From Geodermatophilus africanus (lineage in GTDB: Bacteria > Actinomycetota > Actinomycetes > Mycobacteriales > Geodermatophilaceae), in NCBI RefSeq assembly GCF_900107105.1, contig NZ_FNOT01000006.1, positions 124,001-188,000 of the forward strand: DNA of 64,000 nt. Direction: 5' to 3'. Of the stretch, positions 1 through 7,767 are shown in pieces. A program made the translations under genes and the position numbers. A model generated the notes under the pieces. That model did no database searches. It saw only the letters and a program-made list of their open reading frames with translations, and had not been told where the DNA came from. Position 1 is the stretch's first letter; each line of letters starts with the position of its first letter.

Positions 1-714
1 GGCGAGGTGGCCGGCTGCGGCGCCGCCGTCCTGGACCCGGCCCGACGGGCCGGTGGACGACGGCAGCTGGACCCCGACCGGTGGTCGCCGCCCTGGTCGA
101 CGGTCGCCACCCTGCTGGACCGGGTGCCCCACGCGGTGGTCAAGGTGGCGCCGGGCCTGGACCACGAGCGGGTGCCCGCCGGCGTCGAGGCGGAGTGGGT
201 GTCGGCCGGCGGCTCGATCGTCGAGGCGCTGCTGTGGGGCCGGGCGGTGTCTGTGGCCTGGCGGCGGGCGTCCCTGGTGCGTGGGGACGACGTCCTGGAG
301 CTGACCGCCGACGCCGACCCCGGGCCGGCACCACCCGGGCCGGTGCGTGGTTGGCTGCACGAACCGGACCCGGCGGTGATCCGCTCGGGGCTGGTGTCGC
401 TGGTCGCCGCCGACGTCGGCGCCACGCTGGTCGACCCGACGATCGCCTACCTGACCTCGGACGCGCCGACCGGCTCCCCGTGGGTGTCCTCGTACCGCGT
501 CGACGAGGTGCTGCCCTTCAACCTCAAGAGGCTCAAGGCGCTGCTGCGGACCCGCGGCGTCGGCCGGGTGGTGGTCAAGAAGCGCGGCTCGGCGATCGAA
601 CCGGAGACCCTCGCCGGCCGGCTGCGCGGCCCGGGCGCGGGGACGGCGACCGTCGTCGTCACCCGCGTCGCCGGGGCCCCGACCGCCCTGGTGTGCGACC
701 TCTCCGACCGATGA
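1..714 (+). CDS. THUMP-like-domain class I SAM methyltransferase, C-terminal part
   Basis: The reading frame is open from the first base, so this is the 3' part of a gene that begins outside the window. The fragment starts with a DPARR motif, which matches motif IV of class I SAM-dependent methyltransferases. It continues into a C-terminal region that resembles the THUMP-like domain of actinobacterial proteins annotated as RNA-type methyltransferases (for example the SSYRVDEVLPFN segment and the VVKKRG strand). The substrate cannot be told from this piece. It is on the plus strand and is followed 55 bases later by a small membrane protein gene. Confidence 0.7.
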   Translation, partial: GEVAGCGAAVLDPARRAGGRRQLDPDRWSPPWSTVATLLDRVPHAVVKVAPGLDHERVPAGVEAEWVSAGGSIVEALLWGRAVSVAWRRASLVRGDDVLELTADADPGPAPPGPVRGWLHEPDPAVIRSGLVSLVAADVGATLVDPTIAYLTSDAPTGSPWVSSYRVDEVLPFNLKRLKALLRTRGVGRVVVKKRGSAIEPETLAGRLRGPGAGTATVVVTRVAGAPTALVCDLSDR

Positions 715-769
715 GTCCGTACGGCCGCCCGGGTCCACACCCCCGAGGACCCGGATCCGAGGAGGACGC

Positions 770-1183
770 ATGGACGGACGAGGCACGCACGTCGACCTGC
801 GGAGGATCGGCCTCGCGGCCGGCGGATCCGTGCTGGCCAGCGCCGCCTGGTACACGGCCTGGGGCGACCGGCTCGCGGAGCTGGACGAGGCCTACGCCGA
901 CGGCGGAGCAGCCGCGGCGTGGGTGCTGCCAGTGGAGCTCGCCCGCAGCGGGGCGGTGGCCACCGCCGTGGCTCTCCTGTTCGAGTCCACCGGGGCGCGG
1001 AACCCGGCCAGCGCGGCACGCCTGGGGCTGGGCCTCTGGGGAGCGTTCCCCATCGTGCTGCTCACCGGCTCGGTCGTGCACGAGAAGGTGCCCTGGCAAC
1101 AGGCCGCGATCCACGCCGGCGACTGGCTGGTCAAGCTCCTGCTGATCTCCGTCACGGTCGGCCGCGGGCCGAAGCGGCGCTGA
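770..1183 (+). CDS. Small DUF1761-like membrane protein
   Basis: This is a 137-residue protein with three or four hydrophobic stretches, roughly residues 11-27, 48-65, 84-101 and 116-131. The spacing and the C-terminal GDWLVKLLLISV segment resemble the DUF1761 family of small integral membrane proteins. No biochemical role is established for that family. The ATG is preceded by a clear GAGGAGG ribosome binding site 5 bases upstream, which settles the start. It converges on tsaD with only 23 bases between the stop codons. Confidence 0.7.
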   Translation: MDGRGTHVDLRRIGLAAGGSVLASAAWYTAWGDRLAELDEAYADGGAAAAWVLPVELARSGAVATAVALLFESTGARNPASAARLGLGLWGAFPIVLLTGSVVHEKVPWQQAAIHAGDWLVKLLLISVTVGRGPKRR

Positions 1184-1206
1184 CCCACCTCGCGCGGAGG
1201 CGCCGC

Positions 1207-2241
1207 TCAGCGGGTGACGACGTCGATCGGCAGCGAGCTGTCCGCGCCGACGTCCGGGGACGAGGGCGCGACCCCTGACGAGACCAGCCGCGACCCCAGC
1301 GCCGCGACCATCGCGCCGTTGTCGGTGCACAGCCGCGGGCTGGGCACGCGGAGCACGATCCCCGCGGCGGCGCAGCGCTCCTCGGCCAGCGCGCGCAGCC
1401 GCGAGTTGGCCGCCACGCCACCGCCAAGCACCAGGTGGTCGACGCCGTGGTCGCGGCAGGCGCGCACGGCCTTGGCGGTGAGCACGTCGGCGACGGCCTC
1501 CTGGAAGGACGCCGCGACGTCGGCCACCGGCACCGGCTCCCCCGCCCGCTGCCGGGCCTCGACCCACCGGGCGACGGCGGTCTTCAGGCCGGAGAACGAG
1601 AAATCGTACGGCGCGTCGCGGGGGCCGGTGAGCCCGCGCGGGAAGCCGATCGCCTGCGGGTCGCCCTCGCGCGCGGCCCTGTCGATGGGCGGGCCGCCAG
1701 GGAAGGGCAGGCCGAGCACGCGGGCCACCTTGTCGAAGGCCTCCCCCGCCGCGTCGTCGATGGTGCGGCCCAGCGACTGCACCTCGCGGGCGAGGTCGGG
1801 CACCAGCAGCAGCGAGCTGTGCCCGCCGGACACCAGCAGCGCCAGCGACGGCTCGGCCAGCGTCCCGTGCTGCAGCTCGTCGACGGCGACGTGCGCGGCC
1901 AGGTGGTTGACGCCGTACAGCGGCGTGTCCAGCGCCAGCGCGTAGGCCTTCGCCGCGGCCAGGCCGACCAGCAGCGCGCCGGTGAGCCCGGGCCCCGCGG
2001 TGACCGCGACCGCGTCGACGTCCGAGGCGCGCACCCCGGCCTCGGCCAGCGCCCGGTGCACGGTCGGCACCATCGCCTCCAGGTGCGCCCGCGAGGCGAT
2101 CTCGGGGACCACCCCGCCGAAGCGCTCGTGCTCGGCCACCGACGTGGCCAGGGCGTCCGACAGCAGCGTCTGCCCGCGCACCAGGCCGACACCCGTCTCG
2201 TCGCACGAGGTCTCGAACCCCAGTACCAGCGGCTCGCTCAC
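1207..2241 (-). CDS. tsaD: tRNA N6-threonylcarbamoyladenosine transferase subunit TsaD
   Basis: TsaD transfers the threonylcarbamoyl group from its adenylate to A37 of ANN-decoding tRNAs, working with TsaB and TsaE. The 344-residue protein starts with the family's phosphate-binding segment ([10 protein letters not shown], residues 8-17). It carries the metal-binding HxxxH motif (NHLAAH, His113 and His117) and the SGGHSSLLL and [13 protein letters not shown] motifs of this ASKHA-fold family. Length is normal. The start is GTG and overlaps the rimI stop by 4 bases (GTGA). tsaB and tsaE lie a little further upstream, so the whole core t6A machinery is encoded within 3.6 kb. Confidence 0.96.
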   Translation of the reverse strand: MSEPLVLGFETSCDETGVGLVRGQTLLSDALATSVAEHERFGGVVPEIASRAHLEAMVPTVHRALAEAGVRASDVDAVAVTAGPGLTGALLVGLAAAKAYALALDTPLYGVNHLAAHVAVDELQHGTLAEPSLALLVSGGHSSLLLVPDLAREVQSLGRTIDDAAGEAFDKVARVLGLPFPGGPPIDRAAREGDPQAIGFPRGLTGPRDAPYDFSFSGLKTAVARWVEARQRAGEPVPVADVAASFQEAVADVLTAKAVRACRDHGVDHLVLGGGVAANSRLRALAEERCAAAGIVLRVPSPRLCTDNGAMVAALGSRLVSSGVAPSSPDVGADSSLPIDVVTR

Positions 2242-2684
2242 AGCTTCTCTCTCCTCATCACGACGGCGTCCGTGCCGCTCGGCTGGTAGTACCGCGGCCG
2301 CCGGCCGATCTCGGTGAAGCCGCGCCGCCGGTAGAGCCCCTGGGCGACCTCGTTGTCGGCGCGCACCTCGAGCAGCACCACGGGGCTGCGCCGGTCGGCC
2401 TCGGCGAGCAGCGCGTCGAGCAGCTGGGCACCGATCCCCTCGCCCTGCCGGTCCGCGGCGACCCCGATGGTGGCCACGTGCGCCTCGTCGTCGTAGGCGA
2501 TCAGCCCGGCGTAGCCGATGACCCGGTCGCCGTCCTCGGCCACCAGGTAGAAGCGGGTGTCGGTGCGCGAGAGCTCGTCGCGGTACATCGCCCGGGTCCA
2601 GGTGTCCGGGGCGAACAGCTGCTCCTCGAGCTCGAGGACGGCGTCCAGGTCGGCCAGGCGCATCGGCCGCAGCCGGGCGCTCAC
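2238..2684 (-). CDS. rimI: RimI-type ribosomal-protein/N-terminal acetyltransferase
   Basis: This is a 148-residue GNAT-fold acetyltransferase. The acetyl-CoA loop is visible as [12 protein letters not shown] (about residues 79-90), followed by the ARG-type segment [19 protein letters not shown] typical of RimI. In E. coli RimI acetylates the N-terminus of S18. Actinobacterial relatives acetylate a broader range of N-termini, so the substrate here is inferred. It sits between tsaB and tsaD, the usual actinobacterial order, and overlaps tsaD by 4 bases. Confidence 0.92.
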   Translation of the reverse strand: MSARLRPMRLADLDAVLELEEQLFAPDTWTRAMYRDELSRTDTRFYLVAEDGDRVIGYAGLIAYDDEAHVATIGVAADRQGEGIGAQLLDALLAEADRRSPVVLLEVRADNEVAQGLYRRRGFTEIGRRPRYYQPSGTDAVVMRREKL

Positions 2685-2691
2685 CTGCCTT

Positions 2692-2760
2692 CCTCGCTGG
2701 CGCTCGTCAGCCGGGTGCGCGCCGCTGCCCTGCTCGTGCGTGAGCTCGCACGCTCGCTCA
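2692..2760. repeat. Dispersed repeat, copy A (CCTCGCTGGCGCTCGTC type)
   Basis: A stretch of about 69 bases between rimI and the end of tsaB begins CCTCGCTGGCGCTCGTC and ends in a run of GCTCGCACGCTCG type. It resembles 7775-7840 over its whole length. Shorter relatives of the opening phrase occur near 9910-9945 and 62745-62790. It takes in the last codon of tsaB. Function unknown. Confidence 0.6.
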
Positions 2761-3396
2761 CGAGGTGGTCACCGGCTTGAACGACGTGGGCGGGACGGCG
2801 TCCGGGCGGCGCAGGTACAGGGGCACGAGCGGGGCGGCGGACGACGGGTCGGCCAGCTGCGGCGCCGCGGCCCGGACCAGCCCCGCCGTCGTCACCTCGG
2901 CCGGGGTGACCTCGACGCCCAGCCGCTCGGCGAACCGGGCGTCGCCGACGACCGGCCCGGTCACGGCCAGCTCCTCGGGGCGCACCACGCCCGGGCCGTC
3001 GGTGCGCGCACCGGCGGCGTCGTAGGCGGCCCAGTAGACCTCCTTGCGGCGGGCGTCGGTGACCACCGTGCGGACGCCGGAGCCGACGGCGTCCAGCGAG
3101 CAGACGCCGACCACGGGCAGCCCTCGGGCGTCGCCGATCGCCGCTGCCGTGACCACCCCGACGCGCAGCCCGGTGAAGGGCCCGGGGCCGAGTCCGGTCA
3201 CCACGGCCGTGACGTCGGCGAGCGCCAGCCCGGCGTCGCGCAGCACGTCGGTGACGGCGACGGTGAGCAGCTCGGCGTGCCGGTTGCCCGAGGGCACCGC
3301 CCGCTCGGCGAGCACCTCGGTCGCGCCGTCCGGGGACCACCGGGCGAGGCCGGCGACCAGCGTCGGCGTGGCCGTGTCGAGGGCGAGGACGAGCAC
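2758..3396 (-). CDS. tsaB: tRNA threonylcarbamoyladenosine biosynthesis protein TsaB
   Basis: TsaB is the non-catalytic partner of TsaD in t6A synthesis. The family signature LALDTATP appears at the N-terminus, and the GLGPGPFTGLRVG segment typical of TsaB follows near residue 65. I chose the GTG at 3396 because TsaB proteins begin almost directly with this first strand. A longer in-frame start exists at 3462 but would add 22 unrelated residues and run into the divergent antitoxin relic. A TACCCT hexamer lies 8 bases before this GTG, so a leaderless transcript is possible. The predicted protein has 212 residues, close to the family norm. Confidence 0.9.
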   Translation of the reverse strand: MLVLALDTATPTLVAGLARWSPDGATEVLAERAVPSGNRHAELLTVAVTDVLRDAGLALADVTAVVTGLGPGPFTGLRVGVVTAAAIGDARGLPVVGVCSLDAVGSGVRTVVTDARRKEVYWAAYDAAGARTDGPGVVRPEELAVTGPVVGDARFAERLGVEVTPAEVTTAGLVRAAAPQLADPSSAAPLVPLYLRRPDAVPPTSFKPVTTS

Positions 3397-3447
3397 GACC
3401 GCCCAGGGTAGTGGCCCCAGCGCCTCCTCCTGGACGAGCGTCCGTCG

Positions 3448-3687
3448 ATGCGGTGGCATCACCTCGTTCCCGCCACCCTGGACCTGGATGACGAGGTCGT
3501 GGCGGCCGCCCGCGAGCTGGCCGCGGAACAGCGTCGCTCGCTCGGCTCGGTGGTGTCCGAGCTCGCCCGGCGAGGGCTCACCCCGGCGCGGGTGGGGACG
3601 GGGGGGACGGCCTCCCGGTCATCCGCGTCCCCTCCGGGAGTCCCCCCTTGTCCGCCGCGATGGTCCGCCGGGCGCGACGACGACTGA
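3448..3687 (+). pseudogene. VapB-like antitoxin, frameshifted relic
   Basis: The first 50 residues look like a ribbon-helix-helix VapB antitoxin: a TLDLDDEVV strand, then the helix pair AAARELAAEQRRSLGSVVSELARRGL. Right after this, at a run of seven G (about 3600-3606), the frame is lost. In the next frame the conserved VapB tail continues (GLPVIRVPSGSPP, then MVRRA), while the original frame reads nonsense and stops at 3685-3687. Restoring one G would join the two parts. The toxin remnant follows immediately, so the pair is decayed. Confidence 0.75.
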
Positions 3688-3705
3688 CTGCGAGACGCCG
3701 CGGCC

Positions 3706-3925
3706 CTGCTGGACGTGCACGCCCTCGTCGCCATCCGCTCTGGTTCGCCGCCCATGCTGCCGACGGGTGGGCGACGCGCCCGGCCACCGGGAGCGGTCCC
3801 GTCCGGGCGTCGTCCGACCCGAAGGTGCTGCCCCACGCCATCGCCACGTCGACCGCCCGCGAGGTCCTCGCAGCCCTGCGCCGGGCACCGGCCACCGGGA
3901 CGTCAAACTGCTCATGGCCCTGTAG
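3706..3925 (+). pseudogene. VapC-like PIN-domain toxin, degenerate relic
   Basis: Three pieces of a PIN-domain toxin can be read in three frames. The first is LLDVHALVAI, the N-terminal strand that normally carries the first acidic residue. The second, from about 3741, is LWFAAHAADGWAT, then SSDPKVLPHA, then AREVLAALRR. The last is a short RDVKLLMAL ending at 3925. The segments are in family order, but the parts between them are missing, so there have been at least two internal deletions or frameshifts. No functional toxin can be made. Confidence 0.7.
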
Positions 3926-3937
3926 TCGCGGGAGCGC

Positions 3938-4357
3938 TCACTCGCCGGGGGGCGCTGCGTTCCCGAACTCGACCAGCCGGTGGACGACCTCGACGTAGGC
4001 CGGGTGGGCCAGGCGCAGTCCGGACAGGTCCGCGGCGCCCACCCAGCGCAGCGCGTCGTGCTCGTGCGGCTGCCGGTTGCGCGGCTCGCCGTCCCACGCC
4101 CGGACCACCCACAGGGACAGCACCAGCTCGTCGCCCTCGAACCGGGTCAGCAGCACCGGGTCCCGGGGGACGACGCCGACCTCCTCCTGCAGCTCCCGGG
4201 CCAGCGCGGCCGGCTCGTCCTCCCCCGGCTCGACGTGGCCGCCGGGGAGGTCCCACACGTCGGGGCACCAGCGCCGGTCCGGCGACCGGTGGCCCAGCAG
4301 CACCGTGGCCCCGCGGACGAGGACCCCCGCGACGACGTGGTGCCGGCCGGGCGTCAC
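3938..4357 (-). CDS. NUDIX hydrolase (MutT-like)
   Basis: This 139-residue NUDIX protein contains the box GGHVEPGEDEPAALARELQEEVGV, fitting the pattern GX5EX7REUXEEXGU with the metal-binding REXXEE glutamates intact (positions about 39-62). Such enzymes hydrolyse nucleoside diphosphates linked to another group. The real substrate is not evident: MutT-type 8-oxo-dGTP cleaning is one option among many. The start overlaps the tsaE stop (ATGA), so it is translated as part of the acpS-to-NUDIX run. Confidence 0.9.
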   Translation of the reverse strand: MTPGRHHVVAGVLVRGATVLLGHRSPDRRWCPDVWDLPGGHVEPGEDEPAALARELQEEVGVVPRDPVLLTRFEGDELVLSLWVVRAWDGEPRNRQPHEHDALRWVGAADLSGLRLAHPAYVEVVHRLVEFGNAAPPGE

Positions 4358-4809
4358 GCGGCGCCGTCGAGGCGCTGCTCCCAGCCGAGACCGTGCGGCA
4401 CAAGCTCCGCCGTCCGGACGTCGTCGTCACGCCGGTCCAGCCGCACCTCGAGGTGCTCGTCGGCCAGCCGCTCGACCAGGCCCTGCCCCCACTCGACGAC
4501 GGTCACCGACTCCTCGGTGGACGCGTCGAGGTCGAGGTCGTCGACGTCGGCGACCCCGCCGAGGCGGTAGGCGTCGACGTGCACCAGCGGCAGCCGGCCG
4601 CCGCGGTGCACGCGGGAGATGACGAACGTCGGGGAGGTGACGGGCTCGCGGACCCCGAGCGCCTCGCCCAGCCCCTGGGTCAGCGCCGTCTTGCCCGCGC
4701 CGAGCGGGCCGACCAGCACGACGAGGTCGCCGGCGCGCACCAGGCCCGCGAGCGCGGCGCCCAGCGCCCGGGTGTCCGCCGGGGTCGGCAGCACGTGCTC
4801 GCGCCTCAC
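4354..4809 (-). CDS. tsaE: tRNA threonylcarbamoyladenosine ATPase TsaE
   Basis: TsaE is the P-loop ATPase that drives the TsaB-TsaD cycle in t6A synthesis. The Walker A motif GPLGAGKT is at residues 34-41. The family motifs SPTF, HVDAYRL and VEWGQ follow in order. The frame is open far upstream, but the GTG at 4809 is preferred because it overlaps the upstream UDG stop as GTGA, as most neighbours do, and gives 151 residues, the family's normal size. It lies before the NUDIX gene and about 1 kb from tsaB. Confidence 0.94.
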   Translation of the reverse strand: MRREHVLPTPADTRALGAALAGLVRAGDLVVLVGPLGAGKTALTQGLGEALGVREPVTSPTFVISRVHRGGRLPLVHVDAYRLGGVADVDDLDLDASTEESVTVVEWGQGLVERLADEHLEVRLDRRDDDVRTAELVPHGLGWEQRLDGAA

Positions 4810-5429
4810 GCCAGGGTCCCCGCGACCGCGGTGAGGTCGGCCAACAGCCCGGCCCGCGGCGCCCCGTTCGGGCCGAACCGGATCGCCGCCGACGGGTGGT
4901 AGGTGGCCCAGACCGCCCGGCCGTCGACGTCGTGCGCCCGGCCGCGCGCCTCGGCCAGCACGGTGCGCGGGCCGAGGAACCACTTGGCCGACGACAGCCC
5001 CAGTGCGACGACGACCGGCGGGTCCAGCAGCTCCAGCTGGCGCCGCAGCCAGCCGCTGCAGCGGGCCACCTCGGGGGCCTTCGGCGTCCGGTTGCCCGGC
5101 GGGCGGCACTTCACGATGTTCAACACGGCGGCCTCGGCGCGGGCCAGCCCGGCCTCGGCCAGCAGCTGGTCGAGCAGCTGACCGCTCTTCCCCACGAACG
5201 GCCGGCCGGTCTGGTCCTCATTCGCCCCCGGCGCCTCCCCGACCAGCGCGAAGCGCGGCCGCCCGCCGGCCGGGGCGTCGCCCACCACCACGTGCTGCCG
5301 GGTGGCCGCCAGCTCGGGACAGGCCACGCAGGGGCGGGCCGCGGCGGCCAGGGCGTCCCAGTCGAGCGCGGCCGCGGCGACGCGGGCGACCTCCTCGGCG
5401 GCGGCGTCGAACCGGGGCGGCCGGGTCAC
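4806..5429 (-). CDS. Uracil-DNA glycosylase, family 4/5 (Fe-S type)
   Basis: The enzyme removes uracil from DNA. The 207-residue protein has the GEAPGANED active-site motif of the Fe-S uracil-DNA glycosylases and the C-terminal YHPSA motif. Four cysteines suited to a [4Fe-4S] cluster are visible: CVAC near the N-terminus, then KCRPP and ARCSGW. Both ends are coupled: the GTG start overlaps the hydrolase stop (GTGA) and its stop overlaps the tsaE start. Family 4 and family 5 cannot be separated with certainty here, though the four cysteines and GEAPG motif favour family 4. Confidence 0.9.
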   Translation of the reverse strand: MTRPPRFDAAAEEVARVAAAALDWDALAAAARPCVACPELAATRQHVVVGDAPAGGRPRFALVGEAPGANEDQTGRPFVGKSGQLLDQLLAEAGLARAEAAVLNIVKCRPPGNRTPKAPEVARCSGWLRRQLELLDPPVVVALGLSSAKWFLGPRTVLAEARGRAHDVDGRAVWATYHPSAAIRFGPNGAPRAGLLADLTAVAGTLA

Positions 5430-6631
5430 CCGTCCACCCCTGCGGAGAGGTCCGCGCACACCCGGCGCAGCAGCGCCGACAGCGCCGCGGTCACCTCGCC
5501 GGGCTTCTCCAGCGGCACCATGTGCCCGGCCTCGGCGACGACGACGTACTCGACGTCGAGCGCGTCCGTCCCGCCGAGCAGCTGCACGAGCATGTCGCTG
5601 TGCCGCGGCGGGATCAGCGTGTCCTCGTCCCCGGTGAGCACCAGCGTCGGGACGGCGCGCAGCGGCTCCAGCGACGCAGTCCCGTCCAGACCGGCGAGGG
5701 CCGGGTAGAACTCCGCGATCACCTCGACCGGCGTGCCGGCGATCATCGAGTCGACGTAGCGGCCGAGCGCCGGGTCGACGTCGGTCGAGGCGAACGACAG
5801 CGACCAGGTGACGTGCGAGATGAGGTCGGCGGCCAGCCGGCGGGTGCGCTCGGCGAAGCCGGGACGGCGGCGCATGGTGAACGCCGCGACCGGCAGGAGC
5901 GCCGCGCGCACCCGGGTGAGGAACTCCGGCATGCCGAAGTCGAGCTCGGCCAGGTTGCCGCTGGAGGTGCTCAACAGGGCCGCGCCGACGACCCGCGTCC
6001 CGAACAGCTCCGGTCGCAGCCCGGCCAGGGACATGACGGTCATGCCGCCCATGGAGTGACCGACCAGCACCACCGGCCCGGACGGCACCCGCGCCCGCAG
6101 CACCGCGTCCAGGTCGCGGCCGAGCTGCTGCATCGTCGAGTGCTCGCCCGGCCCGCGCGCGGAGGCGCCGTGCCCGCGCTGGTCGTAGAAGACCAACCGC
6201 GCCTTGGGGCGCGAGCCGTTGGCGGTGGCCAGCTCGGCGCCGAGGGCCAGCCGCTGAAAGGTCCACGACGCCATCGACAGGCAGTAGCCGTGCGCGAAGA
6301 CCACCGTGAGCGGGGCGTCGGTGGGGCCGACCTCCTCCACCGCCAGCAGCACGCCGTCGTCGGCGGCCACCAGCGCGGTCCGGTCGGCGCGCCGGGAGGC
6401 CGGGCCGAGCGGGTCGTCCTCGCGCAGCTCGGCGTCCGTGGCGCCCGCCGGCAGCCCGGCCGCCGAGCCCAGCCGCTCGGCACCCACCCGCCGGGCGGCG
6501 GCCCGGCTGACGGCGACGCCGACGGCGGTGCCGGCCGCGGCCAGGCCGAGGACCGCGCCGAGCAGACCGGCCTTGTGGTGCGGCCGGCGGACGCCCATCC
6601 CCGGGCGCGGCCTCGGGTGCCGGTGCGCCAT
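5426..6631 (-). CDS. Membrane-anchored alpha/beta hydrolase
   Basis: A 401-residue protein with an N-terminal hydrophobic segment (about residues 22-41) and an alpha/beta-hydrolase domain. The nucleophile elbow GHSMGG places the catalytic serine at residue 193. A plausible acid lies in TGDEDTLIP and the histidine in EAGHMVP. The oxyanion-side HGYCLS loop is also present. Actinobacteria often carry this hydrolase between alr and tsaE. The substrate is unknown, but an ester or lipid is likely. Its ATG shares one base with the alr stop (TGATG). Confidence 0.88.
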   Translation of the reverse strand: MAHRHPRPRPGMGVRRPHHKAGLLGAVLGLAAAGTAVGVAVSRAAARRVGAERLGSAAGLPAGATDAELREDDPLGPASRRADRTALVAADDGVLLAVEEVGPTDAPLTVVFAHGYCLSMASWTFQRLALGAELATANGSRPKARLVFYDQRGHGASARGPGEHSTMQQLGRDLDAVLRARVPSGPVVLVGHSMGGMTVMSLAGLRPELFGTRVVGAALLSTSSGNLAELDFGMPEFLTRVRAALLPVAAFTMRRRPGFAERTRRLAADLISHVTWSLSFASTDVDPALGRYVDSMIAGTPVEVIAEFYPALAGLDGTASLEPLRAVPTLVLTGDEDTLIPPRHSDMLVQLLGGTDALDVEYVVVAEAGHMVPLEKPGEVTAALSALLRRVCADLSAGVDG

Positions 6632-7767
6632 CAGACCGCCCCCGCCGAGCCGACGTACCGGCGGGTGAAGCGGCCGCCGATCCGGGTGACCAGCTCGTAG
6701 TGGATGGTGTCGACCGCGTCCGCCCAGTCCTGCGCCGTCGGCTCCCCGCCGTCCCCCGGCCCCCAGAGCACGACCTCGTCACCCGCGCGGACCTCGGCGT
6801 CGCCGACGTCCAGCACGAACTGGTCCATGCAGACGCGCCCGGCGATCCTGCGCTGCACCCCGGCGGCCAGGACCGGCGCGCGGTTGCCCGCCGCCCGCGG
6901 CACCCCGTCGGCGTAGCCGACCGGCACCAGCAGCAGCGTCGTCTCGGCCTCCGGGAAGTAGGTGTGGCCGTAGGAGACGCCGACGCCGGCAGGCACCCGC
7001 TTGGTCAGCGCGGCGCGGGCCCGCACCGTCATCGCCGGCCGCAGACCGTGCGCGGCCGGGTCCCCACCGAGCGGGTCCAGGCCGTAGACGGCGATCCCCG
7101 GGCGGACCATGTCGTACCAGGTATCCGGCAGCGCGACCGTCGCCGCGGAGTTCGCCAGGTGCAGCCGGGCGTCGGTCAGCCCGGCCGCCCGGGCCACCGC
7201 GACCGCCGCCTCGAACACCCGCACCTGCACGCCGATCGTCGGGTGGGTCGGGGCGTCGGCGTAGGCCATGTGGCTCCACAGCCCCACCACGGCCACCTCG
7301 CCGTCGGCCTGCGCCCGCGCCGCCGCGGCGACCAGGTCCGGCCAGTCGGCCTCGGTGGCGCCCTCCCGGGAGAGCCCGGTGTCGGCGAACAGGTGGACAC
7401 GGGCGGTGCCGCCGGTCGCGCGGGCCGCGGCGACGACCTCGGCGAGGGCCCACTCCGCGTTGACCGACACCTCGACGTCGGCGGCCAGCGCGGCGGCGTA
7501 GTCGCTGCCGGGGGTGTGCAGCCAGGCCAGCAGCGGCGCGGCGACGCCGGCCGCGCGCAGCGCCAGCGCCTCCTCCAGCACCGCGACGCCCAGCGCGTCG
7601 GCTCCCCCGGCCAGCGCCGCACGCGCGGCCGGGACCAGGCCGTGGCCATAGCCGTCGGCCTTCACCACCGCCATCAGCGGCCGGTCGACGCGCTCGCGCA
7701 GCGCGGCGGTGTTGGCGGCGATGGCGTCGAGGTCGACCACCACCTCGGCCCGGGCTCGATCGCTCAC
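6631..7767 (-). CDS. alr: Alanine racemase
   Basis: PLP-dependent racemase that makes D-alanine for peptidoglycan. The cofactor lysine is in VVKADGYGHG (Lys36) and the catalytic tyrosine in VSYGHTY (Tyr266). At 378 residues it has the normal length. I chose the GTG at 7767 because a GAGGAGGGGAC ribosome binding site lies just before it and it overlaps the nnr stop by 4 bases. The frame is open much further upstream, but that part overlaps nnr and has no family similarity. Confidence 0.95.
   Translation of the reverse strand: MSDRARAEVVVDLDAIAANTAALRERVDRPLMAVVKADGYGHGLVPAARAALAGGADALGVAVLEEALALRAAGVAAPLLAWLHTPGSDYAAALAADVEVSVNAEWALAEVVAAARATGGTARVHLFADTGLSREGATEADWPDLVAAAARAQADGEVAVVGLWSHMAYADAPTHPTIGVQVRVFEAAVAVARAAGLTDARLHLANSAATVALPDTWYDMVRPGIAVYGLDPLGGDPAAHGLRPAMTVRARAALTKRVPAGVGVSYGHTYFPEAETTLLLVPVGYADGVPRAAGNRAPVLAAGVQRRIAGRVCMDQFVLDVGDAEVRAGDEVVLWGPGDGGEPTAQDWADAVDTIHYELVTRIGGRFTRRYVGSAGAV

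Noticed and set aside
2681..3340. A 219-codon open frame overlapping tsaB
   Set aside because: It is very rich in Arg and Ala and lies in another frame of tsaB; the tsaB frame carries the family motifs.
3448..3925. Treating the antitoxin ORF as an intact gene
   Set aside because: The conserved C-terminal part is in a different frame after the G-run, and the toxin has lost internal segments.
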